In this document: positions 25,101-36,440 of the stretch, piece by piece | Layout of the letters: each line of letters opens with the position of its first letter | Numbering within the stretch: the first letter of the stretch is position 1 | Origin: Isoetes taiwanensis | Taxonomy: Eukaryota > Streptophyta > Lycopodiopsida > Isoetales > Isoetaceae | DNA length: 64,000 nt | Direction: 5' to 3' | Assembly: GCA_021234155.1 (NCBI GenBank) | Contig: JAJEKV010000008.1 | Location: 12,752,448 to 12,816,447, forward strand | Position numbers and translations under genes: made by a program | Notes under the pieces: generated by a model | What the model was told of the DNA's origin: nothing | The model's database searches: none | Seen by the model: only the letters and a program-made list of their open reading frames with translations

Positions 25101-25769
25101 AACCATATGTGCAATGCTATCGGTTGCCAATGCTATATCTTATCGTCATGAAGACAAGGTGTTCATGCCGATGCTAGAAGGATGAATTTTCATACAATTG
25201 TGGGGTGGGTGATCATATAGCATTGTTAAGATTTTTCGACTTGTAGAAGGAAGTTAGCTTTAAAAGAGACTAAGAGGCAAGGTGGAGTTGGTGGACATGC
25301 ACTATGATGGGTTTTATATTTCATGCTCTTTGAAAGTGTTAATGGACATGGATTATGTTGCAAATGTATTGTCTCACTCCTTATCCTTCTAAAGAATGTG
25401 ATAACAAAGATAACTTGTGCAATTGTATGTATCCTTTATAGAGAGTTATATTTGAGGCATCCTTTTAAACCTGTAGAAGCATAGAAATCATTGAACGGGT
25501 GGAAAAAGTTATTGACCATTGTATCAATGGTGCATTTAACATTTACCATTTTGGCAATGGTAATCTTCTTGCATAGGCCATCCCGACAAGGGCTTGGCTC
25601 TCCTCATGATGGCCGTCAAGAACATTTTCAATCACCATGTTAGAGGAGAGGACATTTTAAACACATGGCACGATCTATTTGGTTGATAATCTAAAATAAA
25701 TTAATTCGCGCTCGAGACGCAGTAAACAATGTTTTTTTGCGCCAACAGAAGGAAGGTCATGTTGTTGTT

Positions 25770-25793
25770 TTTTTTTTTTTTTTTTTTTTTTTT
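25770..25793. repeat. Poly-T tract
   Basis: An approximately 24-base T run, possibly the poly-A tail of an old minus-strand retroposon. No target duplication found. Confidence 0.5.
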
Positions 25794-25922
25794 GTGTAGG
25801 GGACCCCGGGAGGGTTACGAAGAATTTCTTACAAGAAAAACTATATTCAGTTTAGTTCCTTCAACATTTCAAAACTTGTACATAGACAAGTGATCATGCT
25901 ATTTATTGGGTTGTGGTGACTA

Positions 25923-26100
25923 GATGGGTTACATAAGGATATAATAGGTTAAAGTTTGCAAGTTTTTATTTTGATTGTTACATTGTGTTGATCCACGGGG
26001 CCAATGAAGATGATGGGTTCCATTATGGATGTAGTAGGTTGAAGTTTACAAGTTTTTATTTTGATTGATATATTACGTTCAACTATAGGGTCCAAGGGGC
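25923..26100. repeat. Tandem duplication, two units of about 88 bp
   Basis: GATGGGTTxCAT... and GGTTxAAGTTTxCAAG then TTTTTATTTTGATTG occur twice, 88-90 bases apart. Confidence 0.8.
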
Positions 26101-26233
26101 TATTCAAAAACTCTGTATTGTTTTCTCCAAAGTTGTTGTGGATGTGAGGCATATCTATCGTTGATTTATTTTCTTTTCTTTCGGGTCTCTTGTTATAAAT
26201 GAACGTTGACAAAAATTGTTGAAATACTTATTT

Positions 26234-27442
26234 TCACAACATCCATAAGTTCTATACCTTTTTCCATATGAAAAAGGTATAGCAATGTCTTATATTCTTA
26301 GCAATGCCCATATGCTTTTTCCAAGTATTATGGGTTAGGTTTGTGAGGTTAAATCCCAGCCGTGGATCTGGAGCATATCCTGGGTACGATGCCAGATCAG
26401 CGGCCATCATCTTTTTGGAGAAAAAATGGCTTGCCATTTCCTAAGGTCTCCATAAAAAATGGCTTGCCATTTAAGGAACTCATGGTGACTCAAGAGAACG
26501 TCCGCAGACCATGCATATCCCGGATACGCAGACCATGCAGACCGGCAGAGCAATCAGATGGAGTCTTCTCGAGAAACCTACGCTTTGGAAAAAGCTTCAC
26601 GCTTTGCCTCACCGCAAGAAGCTTTGCCTACTCTCCCGCCTCTTCTTACGGCCGCCGCCCCGCTCGCTTCCGCTTCCACAGACCGCCTTTCCTCGCTTTC
26701 GCGCTAAAAATAGATAGCGCCCATCCTCAAATCGCCCAATTAATCGGAAGCGGCTTCCTAACAAGCCCATTCGGGTAAATAGTGCTTCACAGAGCGTAAT
26801 CTAGGTTCCTAAGAAACCGGAACCAGAACAACCAGAACCCGAAAGCTCGCCGCTTTGTTGCCGGAATGCCAATGCGTTTTTCTATAGTTTCCTTTGCCTC
26901 CCTCTGCTGAATCATCGCTCTATAGCCTAACGAAAAACAAAGAAAGAAAACAAAATAAAAGAAAGAAGACAAAGAAAACGTAAATAAAGAAAGACGCCCA
27001 TGCAAATCAAGCCCTGTGGTAAAACCAAAACAAAGAAACAAGTTCAGGCAACCGAAAGCATCCTATGCTCTTGTTACCTAAAAAATATGAAACAAAGGAA
27101 CCAGGGGATCTTCACGCCCAAGCATGCCCTTCAACACAACAACATGAAGAGCCCCTGCTTGTTGCTACCGCCTCAGACTCTCCGCAAAATAAGGAGCATA
27201 AAATAGAAAGCAAAGATGTCCTTTTATCCAAGACAAAGATAAATATTTTTCTATTCCAAGATGGCAAAAATCATAAGAACACATCAAAATAGCAACATGA
27301 CCACTAAACGAATTAAGCAGCTCAAACATCGCAAAATATACACATACAATACGACAACAAAATCATAGTCCCAACCAGTTCGATTCCAAATACCAAACAA
27401 AATCGCAAGTTTATCACAACATCCATAAGTTCTATACCTTTT
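26234..27442. repeat. 29-bp perfect direct repeat flanking 1.15 kb
   Basis: The same 29 bases (opening TCACAACATCCATAAGTTCT) occur at 26234-26262 and 27414-27442. The 1151 bp between them contain a short tandem copy of AAATGGCTTGCCATTT and no recognised gene. It could be a long target duplication of an insertion or a local duplication. Confidence 0.75.
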
Positions 27443-28051
27443 AATGGCAAGTTTATCTGTGAATGTTGATTTTAAAGAGGTAATTTGTTCCAATGTTTTT
27501 ATCGACAACTTTAGAATAGGCCCATATTCATTTTTTTCCAACAAAAGTTCCTCACGTGTTGTAGCAAGTGGGGTCATGGCAAATACATGAAAGACAGCCC
27601 ATGGCCGAGGGAGATTCTAGGATTTCTATTGCTTTCGCCAAAGTCTTTGCTCCATAAAACCATGCAAATCGTAGATGACATTCATATTAATCTATATATG
27701 ATGGTCGCTGCCACTTCATCACTTACAATTATCATCCGTCTAAGCCAGAATAGTTGCAAATATCACTTAGTCACAATTGTTCAAGCCATCTTTGCGTGCA
27801 TCCGTTTGATTATGTTAACGGGCTTCAATCCAAAAATGAAATACATATATGAACTTCAGAATTTAAGGAGCCAATAACCTATATAAAGTACATTGACAAT
27901 TGAGAACAACGTCCAATTAAGTAAATGCTAATACCAAATCATGATACCCGGTTTCAAAGTGTATGGCTTGCAATTTCATCATACATGCATACAAGCCCTT
28001 GAAAGACAGCCACAACAATCAAAAGATAAGGAAAGCCTTCAACAATTAAAG
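27443..28051. other. No recognised gene
   Basis: A minus-strand frame at 27284-27577 (TTREELLLEKNEYGPILKLS) reads like coding sequence up to about 27440 but matches nothing I know. The rest is featureless. Confidence 0.3.
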
Positions 28052-28156
28052 GTCAAGCCAAAATGACATTTCCAATTTCAAATGCCATTGCCAAAGCAGG
28101 TCCACAAGTGATTCCCAATGCAAATGCACTAACAAATGCAAAGAAAAGCTTGCAAC
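28052..28156 (-). pseudogene. Possible MFS transporter exon remnant
   Basis: Minus-strand reading gives FAFVSAFALGITCGPALAMA, which resembles the FVSASALGMACGPALAGLL segment of plant SPX-MFS (vacuolar phosphate) transporters as I recall the family. Only about 35 residues are visible and no other part of such a protein was found nearby, so this is a weak call. Confidence 0.3.
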
Positions 28157-28838
28157 CGTGATCATAGAGGTACACTCACCCGATTGACAGCTCCGCGCAA
28201 AATCAACCCTGTTGAAATAACATCACCCGAGAACTTAAAGAACACGTAAAACAAAACCCATTATGTGCTTAATCATGTAGAGAAAGATGGTACACTATTA
28301 TAGTCTTCCATATGGTGCAAGCAATGGATGCATGCCTTTATTTTAGCACCGCTATATACCCTTAAGTGCATCTTTAGAAACACTCGCCTCTCTTTGGTGA
28401 GTTCTCTTTGCTGAGCTATATATTGATTTTGTTAAAACAAGCAAGAAAATCTTGGTAACTAACCGTAATAAAAAATCCTTAAGCTCAAACATCGCAAGGT
28501 CCAACCCATAGGAAAGAGGTAGTAAAAAAAAAACAGACCGAGTCTCGCATGAATGAAGGTGATCACCGCTACCATGCAACCCAAGGTTTTGCTAAACATC
28601 GTACCTATAAAAAAGGCTATGTGATTAGGAGTTCATTTTACACTTCCATCTTAATCTTCCCCATCATTTATGCATGTTAAAATACAATAAGCCAAAGATC
28701 ATAAACAAAGCTAAATCATTTATGTTTTAACAGATATTCAAAATAAGACAAAGAGGTGGATGCAAGAAATGTATGCCTCCTTTGTTTGTGTAAGGTCCGA
28801 GAAACAATATATACCGCATGGTCATGTCAATATTCATA

Positions 28839-29273
28839 ATCAACACATAACTATTATTGACATTAATAAATATAACCATTGAATCCAACACATTTAAATT
28901 AAAATCCCCCTTAAACCCCTTTGGTTTGGGTGCATATTCACACGGGGTGACTCCGGCATCGAGAGTTCGTCGGATTGGCATATTCGCTTTATTCCTTAAT
29001 CTACACCGCACGTAAAGTTCCTCATTTGTGGGTATGCAAGTACAAGATTTGCTATACCGTATAATAAGATTCGCAAACTACTATAAGATTTCAACCTAAT
29101 ACTATATGGTGTTGATTTCAGACGCGGCAAAATACAATTATGAGGGCTCACGCCCTACGCCACCCCCGTGAATATGCACCCAAACCAAAGGGGGTTTAAG
29201 GGGGATTTTAATTTAAATGTGTTGGATTCAATGGTTATATTTATTAATGTCAATGGTAGTTATGTGTTGGTTA
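28839..29273. mobile_element. Foldback/MITE element, copy A
   Basis: Inverted-repeat arms of about 105-110 bp at 28839-28946 and 29163-29273 (shared core AATCCCCCTTAAACCCC then TTTGGTTTGGGTGCATATTC) surround a loop of about 216 bp. The loop and arms are shared with copy B at 46335-46830. The right flank continues AATTTTTGTCCCTTCGGGCC, also present in copy B as AATTTTTTTGCCCTTCTGGG, so the element probably extends to about 29310. No coding capacity; it would need a transposase in trans. Confidence 0.85.
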
Positions 29274-29597
29274 TTATACTAAAAAAAATTTTTGTCCCTT
29301 CGGGCCATAAAAAAAAAAATGACGTGAGAATATAAAAAGACATTTAAAACATAAAGATAGTGTAGAGTTGCATCTTGAACCTTGGAATCGAAATATGCAC
29401 TAAGGATTTAATATTTGAAGTGTACTAGATATTTAGAAGCTCACCTTTTAGAAACTTCTTCAAATACATTAGCTTGAACATTAAAAGGCTCAACCGAGAA
29501 GATTAACTAATCTAGTAGGATAACCAGCTGAAACAAAGGGTATAGCAAATTCACCAAATGTGTATACTCAGAGGGATGCTTCTAAGAGAATTTATAT

Positions 29598-31140
29598 TTC
29601 AAGGCTTTTACAATGAATTTGACCCAAACATCGACACAATTTTGTTGTAAGAACAACCAAGAAGCTTTTCTTCATGAACGCTGAAGTCGGCAATTTTGGA
29701 CCATTTTACATCAACCACATCGTGGTATCTTAATGGCTCCCAAGATAGTACCCGCGACAAGGGAAAGGACACGAATCGAGACAGATAAAAGCCTCCGCAG
29801 AGAGTGAGCTTGTGTGTTTAATTATGAGGAAGGAAAATACCGCCACCCAAAAGATGTGGTCACATGACAATTGCAGCTATGATTATTAAATACATGATTC
29901 ATGGAATTGCATACGTGAACTCTAAACTTTTTCGAGCCAAATTTACAATAGCAATGAATATCGAGTAGGAAATAACCTTGAGATTTTCATGTGTCGCACA
30001 GAGCAAACTTCGCCATCGTGATCAAACAACATTGCACGAAGCTGTGAACCTAAGCAAAGAAAAACTTACCGCCGTGACAGGTATCTCATGTTACACCGGC
30101 CTTCAACCAACTCTAGAAATGATATTACTTACCCCGGGTCCGTGACGACCCAATAAGCTCAAAAGTTTCGAGGTCATAAAATTTGACAGCTTTTGTCAAC
30201 GTAACCCGAAAGGATAAAAGGAAAATATTGCTTGTAAGATCTCAAGTTATGAGTGCAATGCATAAGGTAATAATACCGATGCAAGAAGAAATTCTCGAGG
30301 ATGAAAATCCAGTGCATTGAACTTCGCCATCGTGGTATTTAAAATCATGCATAAGCTTTCCGCCGTTAAGTCCCGTAGAGTCAGACGTTTAATATGGACA
30401 CCCTATTAGACATGAACAGCCTAAATACAATTATGTGGGTGTCATACTTTGACAAGATATCCTGGCTTTCCAGAGACAACCCAACACCATCCGGACTGAA
30501 CTTTATGCATTTGATGCCACGGGTGTGTCCCCTTGTAAGTGTGGATGCAACCCTTTCTCCTGATGTCCTGTGATTTTGAGATTTGTATCGAGGGATCCAG
30601 ATGCAAAAATTCACCAAACGGGTGAAAGTCCACCGAGATGCAATTTGAACGATGGCCCGTGGAGCGTATGGACAACCGCGAAAGCCAAGTTTATAGCATT
30701 TAGGCATTTTGGATGACCAATAAAGCTATTTCTCGAAAAGTAAAGAGGAAAGAGTTTGTCCAAGCTATTACTTTTAGCCTCCTCTAAATCCCAAAGCTTT
30801 ATTGTCCCACCGGGCACCACACTACCAAAGCCTCAAAGAAGATCAAACGCTACAGATTCTACGCGCTTTGAATGCCCCGATAGATTCTCGAGATGATCCC
30901 CAAAGGGAAGCTTTAATTCATTTAATTTATTCCAACAAGCACTAGTGAGCTATTGGATCAAAGCAAATGTTTTGGGGAAGACTTACAAGAATCGCATTGG
31001 GTTTTCCAATTGCCCACATGTTTATTTTATGATCTTCGCCCCAAAGAACGAAAGTACCGGAGGACTTTCTCGCCAATCTTGAGGCAGCTTGACATCTGAA
31101 GTATGTGCTACAAACTCCTCTCGCGAGATCCAAGTCAAGG
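29598..31140 (-). pseudogene. Katanin p80 WD40 subunit-like gene (several exons, damaged)
   Basis: Minus-strand exons line up with the WD40 propeller of plant katanin p80, the regulatory subunit of the microtubule-severing ATPase. Around 30985-31130: GEDHKINMWAIGKPNAIL, then a GTAAGT donor. Near 30770-30880: GGTIKLWDLEEAK. 30450-30690: GHRSNCISVDFHPFGEF, DIRRKGCIHTYKG, RGIKCIKFSPDG. About 30255-30400: DFHPREFLLAS. About 30130-30200: KAVKFYDLETFELIGSS. About 29985-30055: an exon reading QLRAMLFDHDGE. About 29600-29745: YHDVVDVKWSKIADFSVHEE then KLLGCSYN. Introns are kept, so it is not a processed copy. Single-base indels break most exons; several restore the expected frame if CAG/CTG triplets are completed. 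The C-terminal (Con80) exons would lie below 29600, where the foldback element sits, and are not seen. Confidence 0.8.
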
Positions 31141-34100
31141 GGCTACATACATTTCCTTACTTAACAAATAAAAACGCTGGCCTCATCAAGCAAAAGATGT
31201 TACAAGATTTCATTCAAAGGATACTGAGTTTGTAGGCCCGCTTCATGCTGGTCGCCAAATGCAAATAACTAGAGAAATCGATTCCCACTCTTAAAAACTT
31301 TCCAATCACGGACATGAATCGATTTCATGTTGTAGAAGTCGCTTGTGGGAAATATATTCGAATCAGCCAAGGAAGCCCCATCTTGCAAGCGGAAAATCAA
31401 GCAAAGATCAAGGAACCAATGGCCAAGCCACAAGTTGCAAAACCACGGATCAAAGGGGAAATGTCCGAAATCAACATATTGAAGGCTCCGCGAGCTCAGA
31501 TCCGATGATTCCGCGGCGTATAAAAGAGCTTGGAGCCGGAGTATAAGGCGGATCAAGACGAAGAAAAGGAAGGATCCGCCTGCTCATGGATTGGCAAGCA
31601 TCCGCTTCAAGCACTCGTAGTTTCTCACTGAACCGTTAAGCGCTGCCCAAATCCAATGCCGCTTGAACTGACCCACATAACCACGCCCTTACAAAGAAAA
31701 ACCCTAAAATGAGCTGCTCGAGCTTTGCATGTCGAAAGCAAAAAATAAAATATAATACTAAAAATAAAACTTAACCTGAAAAATACTACATATATGGGTC
31801 TACACCATTGAAAAGAGGCATTAAAATTAATTCAAGCCGCATGCAAATACAATGGGCACTCTAGATGTACTAATTAGTAGGCCTTGTGTAATACGCCCAT
31901 CAAATCATATAAAACCATTGGAAAACCGCATAAAAATACAAAAAACCCCTGTTATTATGCTACATATTCACATCCTCCGTAATAAAGAGGCTTAAAAAAA
32001 TGCTAGTCTCAATTCAATCGCATAACAGGAAAAATTTTATGGACCTATAATTTTGTATAAGTATAATGAATTGGCCATTCCTTGTAAAATATGCCCCCAA
32101 CAAAGGTAGCCCGAATCGCCATTTTTCCTATTTTTTTCTAATGTGGATGCAACCCAATTGGCGATTTTTGAACCAAATATCTAATAATGTGTAGCTCAAA
32201 TGGCAAATTTTAGCTAGATTCTTATTAAATATAGAGCTAGTTGCCCAAACATAAAGAAGCCACTATCCTATATAAATGTGTTTAAGTTACATGATGTATG
32301 AATTTGAATTCATACCCCATGTATTTCAATAATGCACAGATTGCTGGTAGGGAGAATTGAAAATCGGATGCCAGAGTCTTCGTAAAGAGGATTGAAAAGT
32401 ACTTCGACATTTGAGGGATTATTCTTAGTTGGTAGATATATTTAGGAATAAAAATTTCTAATAATGTTCGCTCCCCATAAGTAACGAATTTATGAGGAGG
32501 CCTCTTAATGAATTAAGATTTGGTGAACTTAAGGCATTATAAGATTTGGCCAAGTGGCCTAAATGGCCATTCCATAAGCATATCTAGTTTTCACTTGGGA
32601 CTGAATTGGCCCCAAAGTCGATACCATTCCAATTAGCAAACATCTAATTGGCCATTCTAATGTCGTAATGGGTAATGAAGTGCCAATGAAAATGGCGAAT
32701 CAGGTAGTCGTAGGTAAGGCATCCTACTCCGCCGGGCCGCCGCATTTTGCCCGAACCTCGTAATTTTAGGCTAAAATGGACCACGGGGCCACTAAAATTT
32801 TCTGCATAAGAAGGAAAAAGGCAAGCAACCAGGCACCACTCCCAAGTATTTCTCGAACAAGATAGTTCTACCGCGAAAAAGAATGTCATAAAACAAGGCT
32901 ACCTATAGAACAGCTAATATGTACCGCAAATTTCAACCCTAAAATAGTTCTTTTCATATGTATCGCCACCATATCTTAGAGCAATGTTTTAAAGCATCAC
33001 AAAGAATACTAAATTTGAGGTTTAACTGTTCTCATCAGGGTGAAAAATGGAACTGATGCCGGTTCGCTAACTGCTGGTAAACCAACAATGTCAAGTCGAT
33101 GGTTCCTTGCCACCCCAAAATGATTTTAGTAAGGATGTTAACATCCAAAGACCCTCCACGGGCATAACTGCATGTCTTGCACAACTACACATTCCATTGC
33201 AGATTTTTTTTTCCAATGTAAGCAAGCTTAGTCACACATATAGAAAGAAGCAAGATCACTTGCATGGACTTGACTCGCCGATAGTCATGTTGTCGCCTAA
33301 ATCTTTTAAATAAACCCTAACTTTCTCTTGTTACAAGCATCCACCTCATTGCATTTTCCCCATTAGGGAATGCACGGTTGCTCAAATCAAGATCTTTCCC
33401 TAAAAATGACAAGAAAAATCGAAGCTCGATGCTCAATGTTCCTAGGCATCCGCCGTAATAAAGTTCAACATTTTTTTTTTTTTTACTGCTCCTTATGGTG
33501 CTCTAAAATGTACTATGGCATAATGAACACATGTATTGGTTTATAGCAAAGCTTAGCATGGTAAATCTCCAAGTATTTTATGTACAAAAGAAATAAGACT
33601 CTGAAAGCACCTTCATTTAGAATGGCGCACCTTAATTTTAGACTAAAATACCGAGTTGGTTGTTAATCAAACGACCAACAGCTATTATTTTCTTTAAATG
33701 CATTGGTGCTTCATGGAAACCGTGACTTTGTCGCAAAAGAGAAGTTTTGGGAAGAGAAACCAGCAGCTCAAGATCTTATTGGAAAACCTTGTTCAATTAG
33801 TGGCAAAGCCACAAATGCAAACGATATTTTGCAAATAGTACAACCTCAAGTTGATAGGGGAGGTTAGAAATGTTCGATTGTAAGAGCCAAAAAACATCTC
33901 CGCCTACATGTTTATGCAATGTTTTGGGAAGATAAATATAACCGGAAAAAAAGATGGATTAGCAAAGAAAGTAAAAGAGTTTATGCATATAGCACAACCT
34001 TAAGAAAGGAAAGTTAGAAATTCTCAACTTCGTGGGGGCAAGAGCAAAAACATCTCTCTCCATCTAGAACTTTTTCTATCTCAAATCCTCTCAAATCGGC

Positions 34101-35238
34101 AGAATCGATCTCCGGGGCCTCCGCCAATTAGAGTAATGAAGTGGAAATTATGCTATCTCTTGAGAAACTCTAAAATGATGATTTCACATGCATACCGCCT
34201 TTGCATGTTTCTGTATAATAGCTACAAACACGTAGATGGTATGATGATCTCACATGGGACAATACGTAGAAGAGATCGTTGGTCCAAATTTGGGCAAGTA
34301 TCAACTGTCACATGCATCAACTTGGCGTGCAATGATGCCAGAGAACCAAATAACCTCACCAGCTTAAATCACATGCACATTAAATTCTGATAACGATATG
34401 CAAAGGCAAAACAATATAATCAGACCCGAGACACACATAGAACACATGGTTCGCTTATGTTGACATCGTGAGGAGAACTAAATGTGGATCTTTTGCTCCA
34501 ATAAAATGTCATGAATCCCTCGCTTACTTCAACTAAATTTAACTCAAGGAATGATAATACGATTTGACAACAACGCAGCTAGCCCCATTGCTTCTTCATC
34601 AATGAGGGCTCCGTGATACCTAGACCGTGCCATACAAAGGCTTCAAATCCTTCCCTTTCTTTATTATTTTGCCAATGTAGGGCCTTGAGGCTTAAATAGT
34701 AAGCTAAGATTATGCATGCAGCATGTAAAATAAACTGATTAAAACCAAACAATTACCGAGCTGAAGTTGGGTCTCTATGGTTACAAATTTATTGTGAAGC
34801 ACCTGTGTTGTCGCTCGGATGATCCGGTAGCTAACTGTGGTCTTCAAGGTAACGGCTAAGGGAAAACAAAACCCAATTGTGGGAGCAAAGAATATGGCTA
34901 AGAGAGAATTTCCTTCTCCCGCAGTATAATTACTTGCTTTTTCTAATTTCCTCGGCCCTACGATCCTAAAATTGCGTAATCTGGATACCAAAAAATAATT
35001 ACAGCTGATGTGGCACGATATGTGGCATAAAGGGTGGGGGTTAGGCAACCCCGCTAACCAAAAAAAAAAAAACTTCCCGCCTGTCTGAAGACCACTAAGC
35101 ATGGAGTCGCATGCAAGTATTAGACCCGCCTCCACGCATGCGCCATCTCCAACCAAGTAGAGAAGAACCTTGGCAAAAAAAGAACCAGCCTATCTAACAC
35201 TCCAAATAATTTTGGTAAAAAAAATTGGCAACAAACCG
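31141..35238. other. No recognised gene
   Basis: 31269-31556 holds short frames of no known family, possibly the leader exon region of the katanin-like gene. 32000-35238 is AT-rich with short poly-T/A runs (33471). A minus-strand 148-codon ORF at 34710-35156 is hydrophobic and low in conserved character; I do not support it as a gene. Confidence 0.5.
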
Positions 35239-35842
35239 CATAAAACTGCTTTTTTTTTTTTTTTGAAGAACGTGATGACTTATATTAAATAAAAAGGATT
35301 ACACAAAGAAGACTCCGATGAGATGGAGATAAGTCCCCCAAATCTCATCCTTATCATCATCGATAACTTGACACCAAATATTGATCATACAACCCGCCTT
35401 TAACTCTCAAGCTTGGTCGAGTCCGGTGAGACATTCTTAAAGACCGATGACACCGATTCTTCCAAACAACCCAAAGAAGTTAGCGCTCGCGGTGATATGG
35501 AACGCTACTTTCTTTAACCTTGGCCACCGGCCGAGGAAGTAAAACCAAGAAGGATTTGTTGACTATGGAGGTGGGGATCAAAGCTTAGCCCGAACCCATG
35601 CCCATGTGGTATGTATGTTGTCGCATTGTGGTAAAACAATGCTCAATAGTCTCAAAGCACACCTTGCATACGGAAAAAGAGGACTTACCCGTGGCTTAAA
35701 TGAATGTACCTTTCACATTAACCCGAGGACCGATGAGCAATTTGCCGTGAGAAGCTAATCGGAGTATTTAGGGAATGATATTCTTATCCCAGATACACCT
35801 CCACATGCGCTGAAGTTGATCTTCTTGAACTGCATAAAACTG
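35239..35842 (-). mobile_element. 5'-truncated LINE with poly-A tail and 11-bp target duplication
   Basis: Direct repeats GCATAAAACTG lie at 35239-35249 and 35832-35842. The minus-strand 3' end is poly-A (poly-T at about 35251-35264), preceded by a conserved-looking LINE 3' end. The body reads as the zf-RVT region of plant LINE ORF2: MWRCIWDKNIIP near 35780-35820, SHGKLLIGPRVNVKGTF, then SFSVCKVCFETIEHCF (C-x2-C...H). About 580 bp, so only the far 3' end of the parent was copied. Frames are broken. Confidence 0.85.
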
Positions 35843-36440
35843 TTGCGCAACCTAGGATGCACTTTGGCACAACTTAGGGCATGTTGCTGGAATGCTGGGA
35901 AATAATGGTAAAAGTAATAATAGAGGCAGGCTAGCACGGTTGTAATTTAGTGTGTTTGGCTCCATGCTTGTACATACGCTTGTAGGATCGGAAAGAAGAG
36001 AACAGAATAATTTGCCTTTGATGATGAGTTCAGAATTTTCATGGTATATACACATAATACATCGTAGCAGGACACTTTCTAGAATTACTTTCCCATGATC
36101 TCGGAAAGACGCTTATATTGTTGGCCAGCCCAGTGGCATTTGCTATCGAAGCAATCTTCTATTCACAACGTAAGCTGACAGCCCTAAAAAGATTATTCTT
36201 CAAGCACGCGATGTAATCTGCACCCCAACCTGGTCTACTTACAGTATCTGTGTTCTGAGACCCAGTTTATGCCCAAAAATTGGCCAATGTTGTTGATTGG
36301 CCAGTCTGCAACAGCTTAGGCCAAGTTACTGGCTTGAAGAACAAATAACGTTTGCCAACTCGAGTGCCTCTAGCACGACTTTTTAGAAAAAAATGCTATC
36401 AGTAATCAGTTTCTTCAGTTCCTGAAAGGAGCCTTTCAAT
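35843..36440. other. No recognised gene
   Basis: Intergenic DNA; possibly 3' UTR of the coiled-coil gene that follows on the minus strand. Confidence 0.4.

Noticed and set aside
34710-35156. 148-codon minus-strand ORF with hydrophobic segments
   Set aside because: No conserved motif, a run of Phe from poly-A/T, and no exon context.
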